A stretch of 62,386 bases of DNA, taken from Symbiodinium natans (taxonomy: Eukaryota; Sar; Dinophyceae; Suessiales; Symbiodiniaceae). Below the pieces are notes generated by a model, which was not told where the DNA came from, searched no databases, and was given only the letters and a program-made list of their open reading frames with translations. The position numbers and the translations under genes are program-made. This document shows, in pieces, positions 62,316 to 62,386 of this stretch. The stretch lies in NCBI GenBank assembly GCA_905221605.1, contig CAJNDS010000561.1, forward strand, positions 42,501-104,886. Reading direction: 5' to 3'. How positions within the stretch are numbered: the first letter of the stretch is position 1; each line of letters begins with the position of its first letter.

Positions 62316-62386
62316 CAAAACACACACACAAAAACACACACACACACACAAAACACACACACACACACACAAAAACACACACATAC
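62205..62386 (-). repeat. AC/AAC microsatellite in a methionine aminopeptidase intron
   Basis: CA repeats with irregular extra A residues run to the window end. They lie upstream of the first visible aminopeptidase exon on the minus strand, so they are probably intronic. Poly Cys-Val ORFs are artefacts. Confidence 0.93.

Overview
The window reads as nuclear DNA of a dinoflagellate. The signs are TTTAGGG-type repeats, genes cut into many short exons, several introns that fit reading phase only with GC-AG borders, very high satellite and microsatellite content, and one multi-exon gene of a type I recall from memory as a highly amplified dinoflagellate family. There is no bacterial gene organisation, tRNA, rRNA or CRISPR array. 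All spliced models were built by eye from phase-compatible exons, so coordinates of multi-exon genes are outer limits or best estimates.

Layout. (1) 0.5-5.1 kb, plus strand: a gene of about 15 or more exons. Nearly every intron carries GCATGC-type palindromes, and several carry TA runs or telomere-like repeats. (2) 5.8-7.2 kb, minus strand: an intact intronless amino-acid transporter, convergent with gene 1. (3) 9.4-12.65 kb: a 70-bp satellite of about 45 copies with a 620-bp internal duplication. (4) 13.8-22.3 kb: a satellite of 31-bp units punctuated by about 20 copies of a long hairpin, arranged in about 400-bp higher-order units that invert near 17.15 kb, followed by derived 30-bp, AT-rich and about 200-bp arrays. 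(5) 22.4-26.4 kb: shuffled direct duplications of three modules with CT microsatellites. A perfect 23-bp inverted repeat lies just outside regions 4-5, at 13763-13785 and 26639-26661.

(6) About 26.9-37.3 kb, minus strand: a long coiled-coil protein made from dozens of very short exons separated by simple-repeat introns. (7) About 37.8-42 kb, minus strand: a DEDDy-type 3'-5' exonuclease with all three catalytic motifs on separate exons. (8) About 42.4-61.3 kb, plus strand: many coding-like exons of one or more unidentified genes, divergent from the exonuclease, interrupted by a roughly 70-bp satellite at 58.0-58.6 kb. (9) 61.3-62.1 kb, minus strand: the C-terminal exons of a type 1 methionine aminopeptidase, cut by the window edge.

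The genes do not form an obvious pathway. The most unusual content is structural: the hairpin satellite whose asymmetric cores occur in both orientations, the inverted flanks around the whole repeat block, and the uniform GCATGC marking of gene 1 introns.
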